From the NCBI GenBank assembly GCA_044507605.1, contig JBIQJI010000012.1:52123-116122 (forward strand): a stretch of DNA of 64,000 bases, written 5' to 3'. This document shows, in pieces, positions 56,076 to 63,823 of the stretch (position 1 is its first letter; every line of letters starts with the position of its first letter). A program made the position numbers and the translations under genes. The notes beneath the pieces were generated by a model that worked only from the letters and a program-made list of their open reading frames with translations, made no database searches and was not told where the DNA came from. The stretch comes from Thermopolyspora sp044507605. Its GTDB lineage: Bacteria; Actinomycetota; Actinomycetes; Streptosporangiales; Streptosporangiaceae.

Positions 56076-56747
56076 ATGCGGATCTCCCAGCTCAGCGCCG
56101 AGTCCGGGGTGCCCATCCCCACGATCAAGTACTACCTGCGCGAAGGCCTGCTCCCCACCGGAGCGGCGACGGCGCGCACCCGGGCGGAGTACGACGAGGG
56201 GCATCTGCGGCGGCTGCGGCTGATCCGCGCCCTGCTGGAGGTCGGCCGGCTGCCGCTGTCGGCCATCCGCGAGGTGATCGCGGCCGTCGAGGACGAGTCG
56301 CTGCCGGTGCACGACATGCTCGGCACCGCCCACTACGCCCTCTCCCGCCGCCCCGAGCCGGGCGACGACGACGACTGGCGCGCCGCCCACGAGCAGGTCG
56401 ACCGGCTGATCGCCGAGCTCGGCTGGCAGGTGTACGGCCACGCCCCGGCACGCGACGAGCTGGCCCAGCTCCTGGTCACGATGCGCCGCCTCGACCTGCC
56501 GGCCACGGCCGAGAGCCTGGTGCCGTACGCCGCGATCGCCCAGCGTCTGGTCACCGAGCTCGACCTGCCCCTGATCCCGTTCGACGGGCCCCGCGACCGG
56601 GCCGTGGAGTTGCTGGTGCTCGGCACCGTGCTGTACGGCCGGGCGTTCGACGTGCTGCGGCGGCTGGCCCAGGAGTCGGAGTCGGCGCGGCTGCTCGGCG
56701 TACCCCCCGAGCAGGCCCAGCAGGAGACCGGGCCGTACGCCCGATAA
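56076..56747 (+). CDS. MerR-family transcriptional regulator
   Basis: 223-residue regulator. The N-terminal MerR winged helix (MRISQLSAESGVPIPTIKYYLREGLLPTG then RTRAEYDEGHLRRLRLIRALLEVGRLPLSAIREVI) covers about residues 1-70; the remainder (about 95-220) is a helical effector domain without recognised metal-binding cysteines. The ATG at 56076 has no Shine-Dalgarno, and a TACCAT -10-like hexamer at 56063-56068 ends 7 bp before it, so the mRNA may be leaderless. It is divergent from rpiR and lies 48 bp before the methyltransferase gene. Function is unknown. Confidence 0.87.
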   Translation: MRISQLSAESGVPIPTIKYYLREGLLPTGAATARTRAEYDEGHLRRLRLIRALLEVGRLPLSAIREVIAAVEDESLPVHDMLGTAHYALSRRPEPGDDDDWRAAHEQVDRLIAELGWQVYGHAPARDELAQLLVTMRRLDLPATAESLVPYAAIAQRLVTELDLPLIPFDGPRDRAVELLVLGTVLYGRAFDVLRRLAQESESARLLGVPPEQAQQETGPYAR

Positions 56748-56795
56748 GTACCGGTCCGTTATGATCTCGGCAGTTGATCGGGATCGGAGGGCGCC

Positions 56796-57614
56796 ATGAG
56801 TGTGGGCGGCGACGAAGCGGAGCGGGCGCCGGCGGGCATCGACGTGACGGTGCCGAGCGTGGCCCGCATGTACGACTACTACCTGGGCGGAAAGGACAAC
56901 TTCGCCGCCGACCGGGAGGCCGCCGACAAGATCATCGCGCTGATTCCGGGGGCACGGGACGGTGCGCGGCGCAACCGGGAGTTCCTCGGCCGGGCCGTGC
57001 GCTTCGCCGCGGAGTCGGGCATCAGGCAGTTTCTCGACATCGGGGCAGGGCTGCCGACCCAGCAGAACGTCCACCAGGTCGCGCAGGGCGTGGCGCCCGA
57101 ATCCCGCATCGTCTACGTCGACAACGATCCGATCGTGCTGGCGCACGGCCGGGCGCTGCTGGCCGACAACGACCGCACCACGGTCGTCGCCGGCGACCTG
57201 CGCGACCCCGACGCGATCCTCGCCGACCCGCAGGTGACCGGCCTCCTCGACCTGTCCCGCCCGGTGGCGCTGCTGCTCGTGGCGATCCTGCATTTCATCC
57301 CCGACGACGCCGAGGCCGCCGCCATCACCGCCCGCCTGCGCTCGCGGCTGGTCTCGGGCAGCATGCTGATCGTGACGCACATCTACAATCCGGGCTTCGA
57401 CGAGGCCACCGTGCGCGCGGGCAGCGAGGTCTACTCCGGCACCGCCACCGGTTCGCTCTGCGCCCGGACCCCGGAGCACCTCGCGGACTGGCTGTCCGGC
57501 ATGGAGATCGTGGAGCCCGGTGTGGTGCCGGTCGAGTCGTGGCGGCCGGACTACGACCCCGCCATCGATGCGGTCCCCTCAGGGGTCCTGGGAGCGGTCG
57601 GCCGCATGCCCTGA
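56796..57614 (+). CDS. DUF574-type SAM-dependent methyltransferase
   Basis: 272-residue predicted S-adenosylmethionine-dependent methyltransferase of the Methyltransf_19 (DUF574) family, abundant in filamentous actinomycetes. Family signatures are VPSVARMYDYYLGGKDNFAADREAADKI at the N-terminus, the SAM-binding GIRQFLDIGAGLPTQQNVHQVA (DIGAGLPT), IVYVDNDPIVLAHGRALL and VALLLVAILHFIPDDA. The substrate is unknown. The ATG at 56796 follows GGAGGGCG. It may be co-transcribed with the MerR gene 48 bp upstream. A 210-bp AT-richer gap without a gene separates it from the receptor kinase and probably contains that gene's promoter. Confidence 0.88.
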   Translation: MSVGGDEAERAPAGIDVTVPSVARMYDYYLGGKDNFAADREAADKIIALIPGARDGARRNREFLGRAVRFAAESGIRQFLDIGAGLPTQQNVHQVAQGVAPESRIVYVDNDPIVLAHGRALLADNDRTTVVAGDLRDPDAILADPQVTGLLDLSRPVALLLVAILHFIPDDAEAAAITARLRSRLVSGSMLIVTHIYNPGFDEATVRAGSEVYSGTATGSLCARTPEHLADWLSGMEIVEPGVVPVESWRPDYDPAIDAVPSGVLGAVGRMP

Positions 57615-57824
57615 CCGCCGGGGCCGCGTAACGATTCGGTGGCGGAATGCGGACGCGCCGCCGATAGGCCGCGATAAAGTCCGGAAATATGCCACTCAAG
57701 TATCAAGATTAACAACCGTAGCAACGCCCAGGGTTTTCGCGTCCACCCGACGTTTTCCATTCCTCGTGACAAGTGCGGATTCGGATGTACCGTTCTGCAG
57801 GAGGGGCGGTTTCTAGGGGGGCGT

Positions 57825-60275
57825 ATGAACGCCTGGGCGGTTCCCGGTTACCGGGAAGAGCACGAGCTCGGCAGAGGGGGGTCCGGCCGGGTGGTGCTCG
57901 CCACCTATTCCGGCACCGGGGCCTACGTGGCGATCAAATATCTCGCCGACGAGCTGCGCACGGACCCGGACTTTCTAGCCGCATTCCGGGCCGAGGCCCG
58001 GACCATGGTCGACCTGAACGATCCCAACATCGTCCGGATGTACGAATACGTCGAAAGCGCGACCGGCGCGGCGATCGTCATGGAGCTGGTCGACGGCGTC
58101 TCCCTGCGCAGACTGCTCGCCGAACACGGCGGCACCAGCCCCGAAGCGGCCCTCACCGTGCTCAAGGGCTCATTGATGGGCCTGGCCACCGCCCACGCCA
58201 ACGGCATCGTGCACCGCGACTACAAGCCGGAGAACGTGCTCGTCCAGGCCGACGGCACCACCAAGCTCACCGACTTCGGCATCAGCGCACGCACCGGCGC
58301 GACCGGCGTGGCGGCGGGCACGCCGCCGTACATGGCGCCCGAACAGTGGGCCGGCGCCCCGGCCGGTCCGGCCAGCGACGTCTACGCGGCCACGTGCGTG
58401 TTCTTCGAATGCCTCACCGGACACAAGCCGTACCGCGCCGACCACCGGCTGGCGCTGCGGCACCTGCACCAGAGCGCGCCGATCCCGCTGCTCGACGTGC
58501 CGAGCTCGGTACGCGAGATCGTCGCGCGCGGGCTCGCCAAGCACCCGGCCGACCGGCCGCCCACGGCGCGCGCCTTCATCGCGGAGCTGGAGGTCGCGGC
58601 CCTCGCGGCGTACGGGCCCGACTGGGAGCAGCGGGGCCGCCGGCACCTGGCCGAGCTCGCCACCCTGCTCGCCCTGCTCTTCCCCCTCGCCCAGCCGCCG
58701 GGGCCCCGGCGATCCGGCTCGTCGCTCGCCCGGACGAAGCTCGGCGGCCGTTCCGCCAGGGGTCGGCTGCCGCACGTCAGGCCGCGCGTCGCCCTCGGCG
58801 CGGGAGCCCTGTCGGTGGCCATCGTCGTGGCCGCGATCGTCGCCGCGAACAGGATGGAGGCGCTCGGCACCGCCACCCTGCGCCCCTCGGACCGCTCCCC
58901 CGCGCCGCTCGCCGCGGTCCGGCCGCCCGCGCCGACCCCCACGGTCACGACGGCCGGCGGAACACCCGTCCGGGGCGAGGCCGACCCCGCCGAGGAGCCC
59001 TCGGCCGAGCCGGCCCGGCCGCCGTCCCCGGCCCGGAACCCCTCGGGCGGCACGCCCGCCGCGACGCACCCGGCGCCACCGCACCCATCGGCCCGGCCCG
59101 CGTCACCGCCGGGCTCCCGCTCGCCGTCGCACCGGCCGCCCACGCACTCGCACCGGCCGTCCTCCCCCAAGCCGTCCTCCCCCAAGCCGTCCTCGCCCAG
59201 ACCGCCGAGCAGCCCACCCGCCCTCGCCGTGACCGAGCTGCGGATCGCCGCGTTCGACGGCGACCGGGCCACGTTCCAGGTCGCCACGACGACACGCGAA
59301 CGCGTCCTGCTCACGGTCGCGTTCGCCCGCGGCTCCTCCCCGCGGCGGCTGACCACCGGGCCCGCCAAAACCATCGAGCTGTCGGGGCGCGACCACTACA
59401 CGCCGAGCGCCGGCGCGGGGTTCGCCGCGCCGACCTGCGGCACGACCGAATACCGCCGGGTGACCGTCACCACCGTACCGGGCGCGCCCGGCGGATCACA
59501 GACCACGACCACGAAGGTGCGGGGACCGAAGTGCCCGCCGCCGGCGGTGACGAGCCTGACGATCACGTCGTGGAACGGCAAGCGGGCCCTCGTGAACGTG
59601 GTCACCGACGGGCCCGGCCCGGTCCGGCTCACCGGAAGGTTCCTGCGCGCGACCGGCGAGGGCGGCGCCAAGGTCACCGGCACGGCGGCGCGCACCCTGT
59701 CGGGGCGGACGCACTACGAGCACGTCGCACTGGCCGGGCGGCCCGCCGCAATCCCCTGCGGCACCGTGGCGTCGCTCACCGTCGAGGCCGCCACCCGGCC
59801 CGCCGCCGAGACGGGCACCGCGAGGCGCACCGTACGGGTGCCCGGCCCGAAATGCGCACCGCCGACCGTCCGCATCGTCTCGTGGAACGGCAGCGCGGCC
59901 AGGGTGCGCATCACCACGAGCACCCCCGACCCGGTCACGGTGCGGGCGTCGTTCACGCAGAAGGCGACCGACGGGCGCAGGGTGGTCAAGACCGGCGAGG
60001 CCGGCAGATCGGTCACCGTCAGCGGCCGGCACTCGTACGTCAGGACGCTGCGCGCCGGCTTCACCGCCCCCGCCTGCGGCGACGCCGACGTGCGCACCGT
60101 CACGATCGGCGCCTCCCCGGCCGCCGCCAACGGCTCGCCGTCCCGCACCGTCACCCTGCGCCTGCCGGCCTGCGGACACGAGGAGGAGCCTCCCGGCCAC
60201 GAGTCGCCTTCCGCTTCCACCCCGTCGTCTGAGGGCGAGGAGTCCGGCGGCTCCAGGGACGGCGTCGTTCGCTGA
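57825..60275 (+). CDS. Receptor-like Ser/Thr kinase with three cysteine-paired extracellular repeats
   Basis: 816-residue kinase. The kinase domain (about 8-262) has GRGGSG, ATP lysine K38 (VAIKYL), catalytic HRDYKPEN at 130-137 (tyrosine where leucine is usual), DFG at 150-152 and APE at 171-173. One membrane span lies at about 321-341, followed by a roughly 125-residue Pro/Ser stalk with PSSPK repeats. The extracellular part is three tandem repeats of about 106 residues (about 468-573, 574-680 and 681-785), each opening with an L/I-(R/T)-I-x-(A/S)-(F/W)-(D/N)-G strand and each holding two cysteines exactly 32 residues apart. I do not recognise the repeat family; a ligand-binding or wall-sensing role is inference. 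Confidence 0.88.
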   Translation: MNAWAVPGYREEHELGRGGSGRVVLATYSGTGAYVAIKYLADELRTDPDFLAAFRAEARTMVDLNDPNIVRMYEYVESATGAAIVMELVDGVSLRRLLAEHGGTSPEAALTVLKGSLMGLATAHANGIVHRDYKPENVLVQADGTTKLTDFGISARTGATGVAAGTPPYMAPEQWAGAPAGPASDVYAATCVFFECLTGHKPYRADHRLALRHLHQSAPIPLLDVPSSVREIVARGLAKHPADRPPTARAFIAELEVAALAAYGPDWEQRGRRHLAELATLLALLFPLAQPPGPRRSGSSLARTKLGGRSARGRLPHVRPRVALGAGALSVAIVVAAIVAANRMEALGTATLRPSDRSPAPLAAVRPPAPTPTVTTAGGTPVRGEADPAEEPSAEPARPPSPARNPSGGTPAATHPAPPHPSARPASPPGSRSPSHRPPTHSHRPSSPKPSSPKPSSPRPPSSPPALAVTELRIAAFDGDRATFQVATTTRERVLLTVAFARGSSPRRLTTGPAKTIELSGRDHYTPSAGAGFAAPTCGTTEYRRVTVTTVPGAPGGSQTTTTKVRGPKCPPPAVTSLTITSWNGKRALVNVVTDGPGPVRLTGRFLRATGEGGAKVTGTAARTLSGRTHYEHVALAGRPAAIPCGTVASLTVEAATRPAAETGTARRTVRVPGPKCAPPTVRIVSWNGSAARVRITTSTPDPVTVRASFTQKATDGRRVVKTGEAGRSVTVSGRHSYVRTLRAGFTAPACGDADVRTVTIGASPAAANGSPSRTVTLRLPACGHEEEPPGHESPSASTPSSEGEESGGSRDGVVR

Positions 60276-60362
60276 CCCGCCCGGGGCGGATCCGTCTCCA
60301 CCGGCCGGCCCGGCGGGCCGGTCCCCGCCCGATGGGCGCGTCGCCTTCTCCTGACGACCCGG

Positions 60363-60404
60363 CGGCACGCCGCACACCCGGGCGAGCCACTGCGGCGTGC
60401 CGCA
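60363..60404 (+). terminator. Hairpin between kinase gene and SPFH operon
   Basis: GCGGCACGCCGC and GCGGCGTGCCGC form a perfect 12-bp stem with an 18-nt loop, 87 bp after the kinase stop. No T-tract follows. It is a likely intrinsic terminator of the GC-rich type, insulating the downstream SPFH promoter. Confidence 0.55.
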
Positions 60405-60461
60405 GGTCTCTCGCGTCCGGCCCGCGGCCGGCAAGTGCCCGCGCGGACCCTCTGGACAAAA

Positions 60462-60473
60462 AGTGATATCACT
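60462..60473. promoter_or_regulatory. Palindromic operator at the SPFH-RHH promoter
   Basis: AGTGATATCACT is a perfect 12-bp palindrome, 36 bp before the SPFH start and directly upstream of a TATGCT -10-like hexamer at 60474-60479. The second gene of the operon encodes a ribbon-helix-helix protein, which would bind such a site as a dimer, so autoregulation is the natural reading. Confidence 0.65.
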
Positions 60474-60509
60474 ATGCTAGCCTTCCGATAGACAACGAGG
60501 AGGTAGGAC

Positions 60510-61445
60510 ATGACCGATGGCCTGGTCGCCGAGGACGTCCCGGTGCGGATGCCCACGGCACAGATCGACGAGCGGCGCGCCCCGGAGACCGGCGGGTGGG
60601 CGATGCTCGCCCTGGCGACCCTGCTGCTGCTCGCCGGCCTCGCCGCCACGATCGCCGGAGCCGTGATCGCCGCCCAGGGCACCGCGGCAGGCATAGCGCT
60701 GGTCGTGGGCGGCTCGCTCGTGCTGCTGGCCGGCGTCGTCCTGAGCACCGGCCTCACCGCCGTGGCACCGGGCGAGGCGCGGGTGATCCAGCTGCTCGGC
60801 CGCTACAAGGGCACCATCCGCACCCAAGGGCTGCGCTGCACCATCCCCTTCACCCAGAAGCGCCGGGTGTCGACCCGCATCCGCAACCACGAGACCGACA
60901 TCGCGAAGGTCAACGACGCCGACGGCAACCCCATCGAGATGGCGGCGGTCGTGGTGTGGCAGGTCGCCGACACCGCGAAGGCGGTGTTCGAAGTGGACGA
61001 CTTCGTGGAGTTCGTCGCCTTCCAGACCGAGACGGCGGTGCGCCACATCGCCGGCAGCTACCCCTACGACTCGCACGACGAGACGCTGTCGCTGCGGGAG
61101 AACGCCGACGAGATCACCGGACGGCTGTCCGCCGAGATCCGCACCCGGGTGGCGTCCGCGGGGGTCGAGGTCATCGAGTCGCGGATCACCCGGCTGTCGT
61201 ACGCTCCCGAGATCGCCCAGGCCATGCTGCGCCGTCAGCAGGCCGGAGCGGTGGTGGCGGCGCGGCAGCGCATCGTCGAGGGCGCGGTGGGCATGGTCGA
61301 GTCGGCCCTGGCGCGGCTGGACGAGCACGACGTCATCGAGCTGGACGAGGAGCGCAAGGCCACCATGGTGAGCAACCTGCTCGTGGTGCTGTGCGGCGAC
61401 CGTGACGTCCAGCCGGTGGTCAACACCGGATCGCTGTACCAGTAG
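60510..61445 (+). CDS. SPFH/Band 7 domain membrane protein
   Basis: 311-residue prohibitin/flotillin-superfamily protein. Two adjacent hydrophobic spans at about 31-55 and 60-82 form a hairpin anchor. The SPFH domain follows (VAPGEARVIQLLGRYKGTIRTQGLRCTIPF, NPIEMAAVVVWQVADTAKAVFEVDDF), then the helical region SAEIRTRVASAGVEVIESRITRLSYAPEIAQAMLRRQQAGAVVAARQ-type coiled coil. These proteins oligomerise at membranes and organise microdomains or proteases. The ATG at 60510 follows GAGGAGG. The RHH gene starts 2 bp after its stop, so both are co-translated. No NfeD or FtsH gene is adjacent, unlike many SPFH loci. Confidence 0.9.
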   Translation: MTDGLVAEDVPVRMPTAQIDERRAPETGGWAMLALATLLLLAGLAATIAGAVIAAQGTAAGIALVVGGSLVLLAGVVLSTGLTAVAPGEARVIQLLGRYKGTIRTQGLRCTIPFTQKRRVSTRIRNHETDIAKVNDADGNPIEMAAVVVWQVADTAKAVFEVDDFVEFVAFQTETAVRHIAGSYPYDSHDETLSLRENADEITGRLSAEIRTRVASAGVEVIESRITRLSYAPEIAQAMLRRQQAGAVVAARQRIVEGAVGMVESALARLDEHDVIELDEERKATMVSNLLVVLCGDRDVQPVVNTGSLYQ

Positions 61446-61447
61446 CC

Positions 61448-61783
61448 GTGCCGGGCGAACGCAAGAGCATCCTGCTCCGCCTCGACCCCGCGATCCACGA
61501 CGCACTCGCGCGGTGGGCCTCCGACGAACTGCGCAGCACCAACGCACAGATCGAGTTCCTGCTGCGCAGGGCCCTGTCCGACGCCAATCGGCTGCCCCGC
61601 GACGTGGGCGACATCCCCCGGCGTGGCCGCCCCCGCAAGCGGGCCCCGACGCCACCGGCCTCCCGCGAGACCGGCGGCGAGTCCCCTGACGGCGCCCCAC
61701 GCCGGGCCTCCCGCGAGCCCTCTCCCGAGACCCCAGACGAGACCGGCACGCCGGCCGGCGGCGCGCCCGCGCCGGAGACGTAG
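61448..61783 (+). CDS. Arc-like ribbon-helix-helix DNA-binding protein
   Basis: 111-residue protein. Residues about 5-46 (RKSILLRLDPAIHDALARW then ASDELRSTNAQIEFLLRRAL) form a typical ribbon-helix-helix fold: a beta strand for DNA contact, two helices, and the NAQIEFLL dimer core. The C-terminal 60 residues are Arg/Pro/Glu-rich and disordered. The GTG at 61448 lies 2 bp after the SPFH stop. Together with the upstream AGTGATATCACT palindrome this makes an autoregulatory antitoxin-like arrangement plausible, but the partner is a membrane SPFH protein, not a known toxin. Function is inference. Confidence 0.85.
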   Translation: MPGERKSILLRLDPAIHDALARWASDELRSTNAQIEFLLRRALSDANRLPRDVGDIPRRGRPRKRAPTPPASRETGGESPDGAPRRASREPSPETPDETGTPAGGAPAPET

Positions 61784-61831
61784 CGGGCGCCCGCCCCGGC
61801 GCGGGCCGGCACCACCGAGACAAGGACGACG

Positions 61832-62455
61832 ATGGACGCTCCCCAGACTCTTCCCGCGCAGCTCTACCTGCTGGCCTACGACCCCGAGAAGGGGCGGGTG
61901 CGCACGGGCGGGCAGTTCGCCCTCCTCATCCGCGCCTCGATCATCACCGAGCTGTTGCTGGACGGCCTGCTCGCCCACGAGGACGGCAAGCTGCGCGCCA
62001 CCGGCCTGCCGTCGCACGATCCGGTGCCGGCCGCCGTACTGGCCCAGATCGAGGAGTCGCGGCCGAGGTCGCTGGCGTACTGGATCCGCAAGGATCACCG
62101 CGCGGCCGTCACGGCGGTCCGCGACGAGCTGGAGGCGGCGCGACTGGTCCGCGTGGAGCTGCGCCGCCCCTTCCTCGTCTTCCATCGCAGCTTCGTGACC
62201 GTGCGCGACACCCGTGTGCCCAAGCGGCTCGCCGCTCGGGTGTCGGCGGCGCTGAACGGGCCGCTGTCGCGGGTGACGCCGCGTGATGCCGCGCTGGTGT
62301 CCCTCGCCGCCGCCGGCGAGCTGGCCACGGTCCTGCCGAAGAAGCGGCGGCGTTCGTACCAGAAGCGGATCGGCGAGCTGACCGAGCGCAGTGGGCCGGT
62401 CGGCCCCGCCCTGCGCAAAGTGATCCAGCAGGCCAAGGCGGCGGCGGCCGGTTAG
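61832..62455 (+). CDS. GPP34 (GOLPH3/VPS74-like) family phosphoprotein
   Basis: 207-residue member of the GPP34 family, the bacterial relatives of Golgi phosphoprotein 3. The family pattern is LPAQLYLLAYDPEKGRVRTGGQFALLIRASIITELLLDGLL at the start, followed by a helical body with YWIRKDHRAAVTAVRDELEAARLVRVE and SPLSRVTPRDAALVSLAAAGEL-like segments. Eukaryotic homologues bind PI4P; the actinobacterial function is unknown. ATG at 61832 is preceded by GGACGACG, a weak site. It lies 48 bp after the RHH gene and may be read with the SPFH-RHH operon, which would group three membrane-associated or regulatory proteins. Confidence 0.85.
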   Translation: MDAPQTLPAQLYLLAYDPEKGRVRTGGQFALLIRASIITELLLDGLLAHEDGKLRATGLPSHDPVPAAVLAQIEESRPRSLAYWIRKDHRAAVTAVRDELEAARLVRVELRRPFLVFHRSFVTVRDTRVPKRLAARVSAALNGPLSRVTPRDAALVSLAAAGELATVLPKKRRRSYQKRIGELTERSGPVGPALRKVIQQAKAAAAG

Positions 62456-62640
62456 CGACGGCCGACGATAGTTACATTTCGCCACGTTGACCACATCAGT
62501 CGCATTTGATCCCATTCATCGCTATATTCACCGTCGACTCGGTAACCACCGAAAGAAGCGCTCCGACAGGGCGTTTCGCGATCAAAGCCATGACCAGCGA
62601 TACTCCGGTCCTCATCCCGTTTTTAAGTCATAATTAGGTA

Positions 62641-62683
62641 AAAATTGCGGGCGCGGCGGACCCCTGCCGAACGCGCCCGCAAC
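62641..62683 (-). terminator. Rho-independent terminator of a minus-strand transcript
   Basis: TTGCGGGCGCG and CGCGCCCGCAA form an 11-bp perfect stem with a 16-nt loop. Read on the minus strand, the stem is followed by TTTTTACC, a canonical U-tract. On the plus strand there is none. No gene to the right on the minus strand accounts for it. Confidence 0.65.
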
Positions 62684-62776
62684 GGTATGAATCCCCGGCC
62701 CCATCGGGCCTTCTTCCACCGCACCGGCCCTCCGCCGGTCGCTTCGCGAGATCAACTCTTCTCTTCTTGACCGGGA
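62641..62776 (-). ncRNA. Possible small RNA on the minus strand
   Basis: A minus-strand promoter-like pair, TTGGGT (62807-62812) and TACATG (62783-62788) with 18-bp spacing, precedes about 135 nt that end at the T-tailed hairpin. The predicted RNA contains purine-rich AGAAGAGAAGAG and GGAAGAAGG patches and two shorter GC hairpins. No open reading frame is convincing. I could not match it to a known family; existence is inferred from terminator plus promoter only. Confidence 0.35.
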
Positions 62777-62957
62777 CTTTTACATGTAGCGTCCCTCGTC
62801 ACGTAGACCCAATGGCTCCGCCACACGGCCTTTGCCGTATCGCCCCCCTGGTACGGCACACAGGCCGCGCACGGCCATCGATCGACCCACCTGCCGGCAC
62901 GTCCGGTCCGCGAGGGCGGCGCGACCATCCCCCAGGACGCCGGGAGGCCCCCCGTGC

Positions 62958-63668
62958 ATGCGAGAAGAGACGAAGAAGTTCCTCGACCTGGTGAAGAGCC
63001 AGGTCGGGTACAGCGAGCAGGCCGGCGGCTACACGAAGTACGGTGACTGGTACGGCAAGGCCGTCGAGTTCGATGCCGACTACTCCGCCCAGCCCTGGTG
63101 CGACATGTTCCTGTCCTGGGCGGGCACGCAACTGGGCTACCAGGACTGGATCGGGCAGTTCGCCTATACCCCCGACCACGCCCACTGGTTTCTGGAGCAC
63201 GGTGCCTGGGGCACGACCCCCACGGTGGGAGCGTTCGTCTTCTACGACTGGGGCCACTCCAAGATCATCGACAACATCGATCACATCGGCGTCGTGACCG
63301 AGGTCGACGGCTCGTTGATCCACACGATCGAGGGCAACATCGACGGCGGCCACGCCCGGGAGAAGGTCCGCGACCAGTCCGCCGTCGTCGGCTACGGCTA
63401 CCCGGAGAAGATCAAAGAACAGCTCGACGCGCAGGCCGCCCAAAGGGCCGCCGAGGGCACCGGCTCGCACGGCGAGACGATCGCCCAGACCGGCACGCTC
63501 GTGCCCTTCGCCGCCGGATGGCCCGGCGACGGCGTCTTGCCGGCGCCCGACGCACCGCTGATGGCCGTGCCGGTGATCCTGGCCGCGCTGGCCCTGTACG
63601 CCGGGGTCCACTTCCGGCGCCTCGTCCGCCTCCACCAGGCGTGGCGCCGCGTGCTGCGCCGGATATGA
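62958..63668 (+). CDS. CHAP-domain amidase/peptidase with C-terminal membrane anchor
   Basis: 236-residue protein. The CHAP (cysteine-histidine amidohydrolase/peptidase) fold covers about residues 5-150: catalytic C48 in SAQPWCDMFLSWAG, PTVGAFVFYDW, catalytic H109 in IDHIGVVTEVDG and the polar residue in HTIEGNIDGG. It is followed by an Ala/Gln/Gly linker and a hydrophobic span at about 201-217 with a basic tail (RRLVRLHQAWRRVLRRI). There is no N-terminal signal peptide, so the topology is unusual for a wall hydrolase: either an N-out orientation through the C-terminal anchor, or a cytoplasmic role. ATG at 62958 is inferred from GGGAGG upstream. The adjacent P-loop ATPase gene may be related. 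Confidence 0.83.
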   Translation: MREETKKFLDLVKSQVGYSEQAGGYTKYGDWYGKAVEFDADYSAQPWCDMFLSWAGTQLGYQDWIGQFAYTPDHAHWFLEHGAWGTTPTVGAFVFYDWGHSKIIDNIDHIGVVTEVDGSLIHTIEGNIDGGHAREKVRDQSAVVGYGYPEKIKEQLDAQAAQRAAEGTGSHGETIAQTGTLVPFAAGWPGDGVLPAPDAPLMAVPVILAALALYAGVHFRRLVRLHQAWRRVLRRI

Positions 63669-63823
63669 CGCCGGTCCGCCAGGGGCGGGGTGCCACGGCC
63701 CCGCCCCGGACCGGATCGGCCGCGGCCCTTCCTGGTCCCCCGCGATTGGAGTAGGTTAACGGGGTCTCCAGGGCCGGTCCCCCGTTGCCGGAAGGTTCCC
63801 CCCACCCGTGGCCGCTCCGTCCC

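Larger units (their letters stand above)
62456..62957. other. Intergenic region with an orphan minus-strand terminator
   Basis: This 502-bp stretch is markedly AT-richer than its surroundings, mainly at 62460-62650. It has no convincing plus-strand gene. It contains a minus-strand T-tailed hairpin (62641-62683), a minus-strand promoter-like pair near 62783-62812, and the leader of the CHAP gene at the right end (GGGAGG about 12 bp before 62958). Confidence 0.5.
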
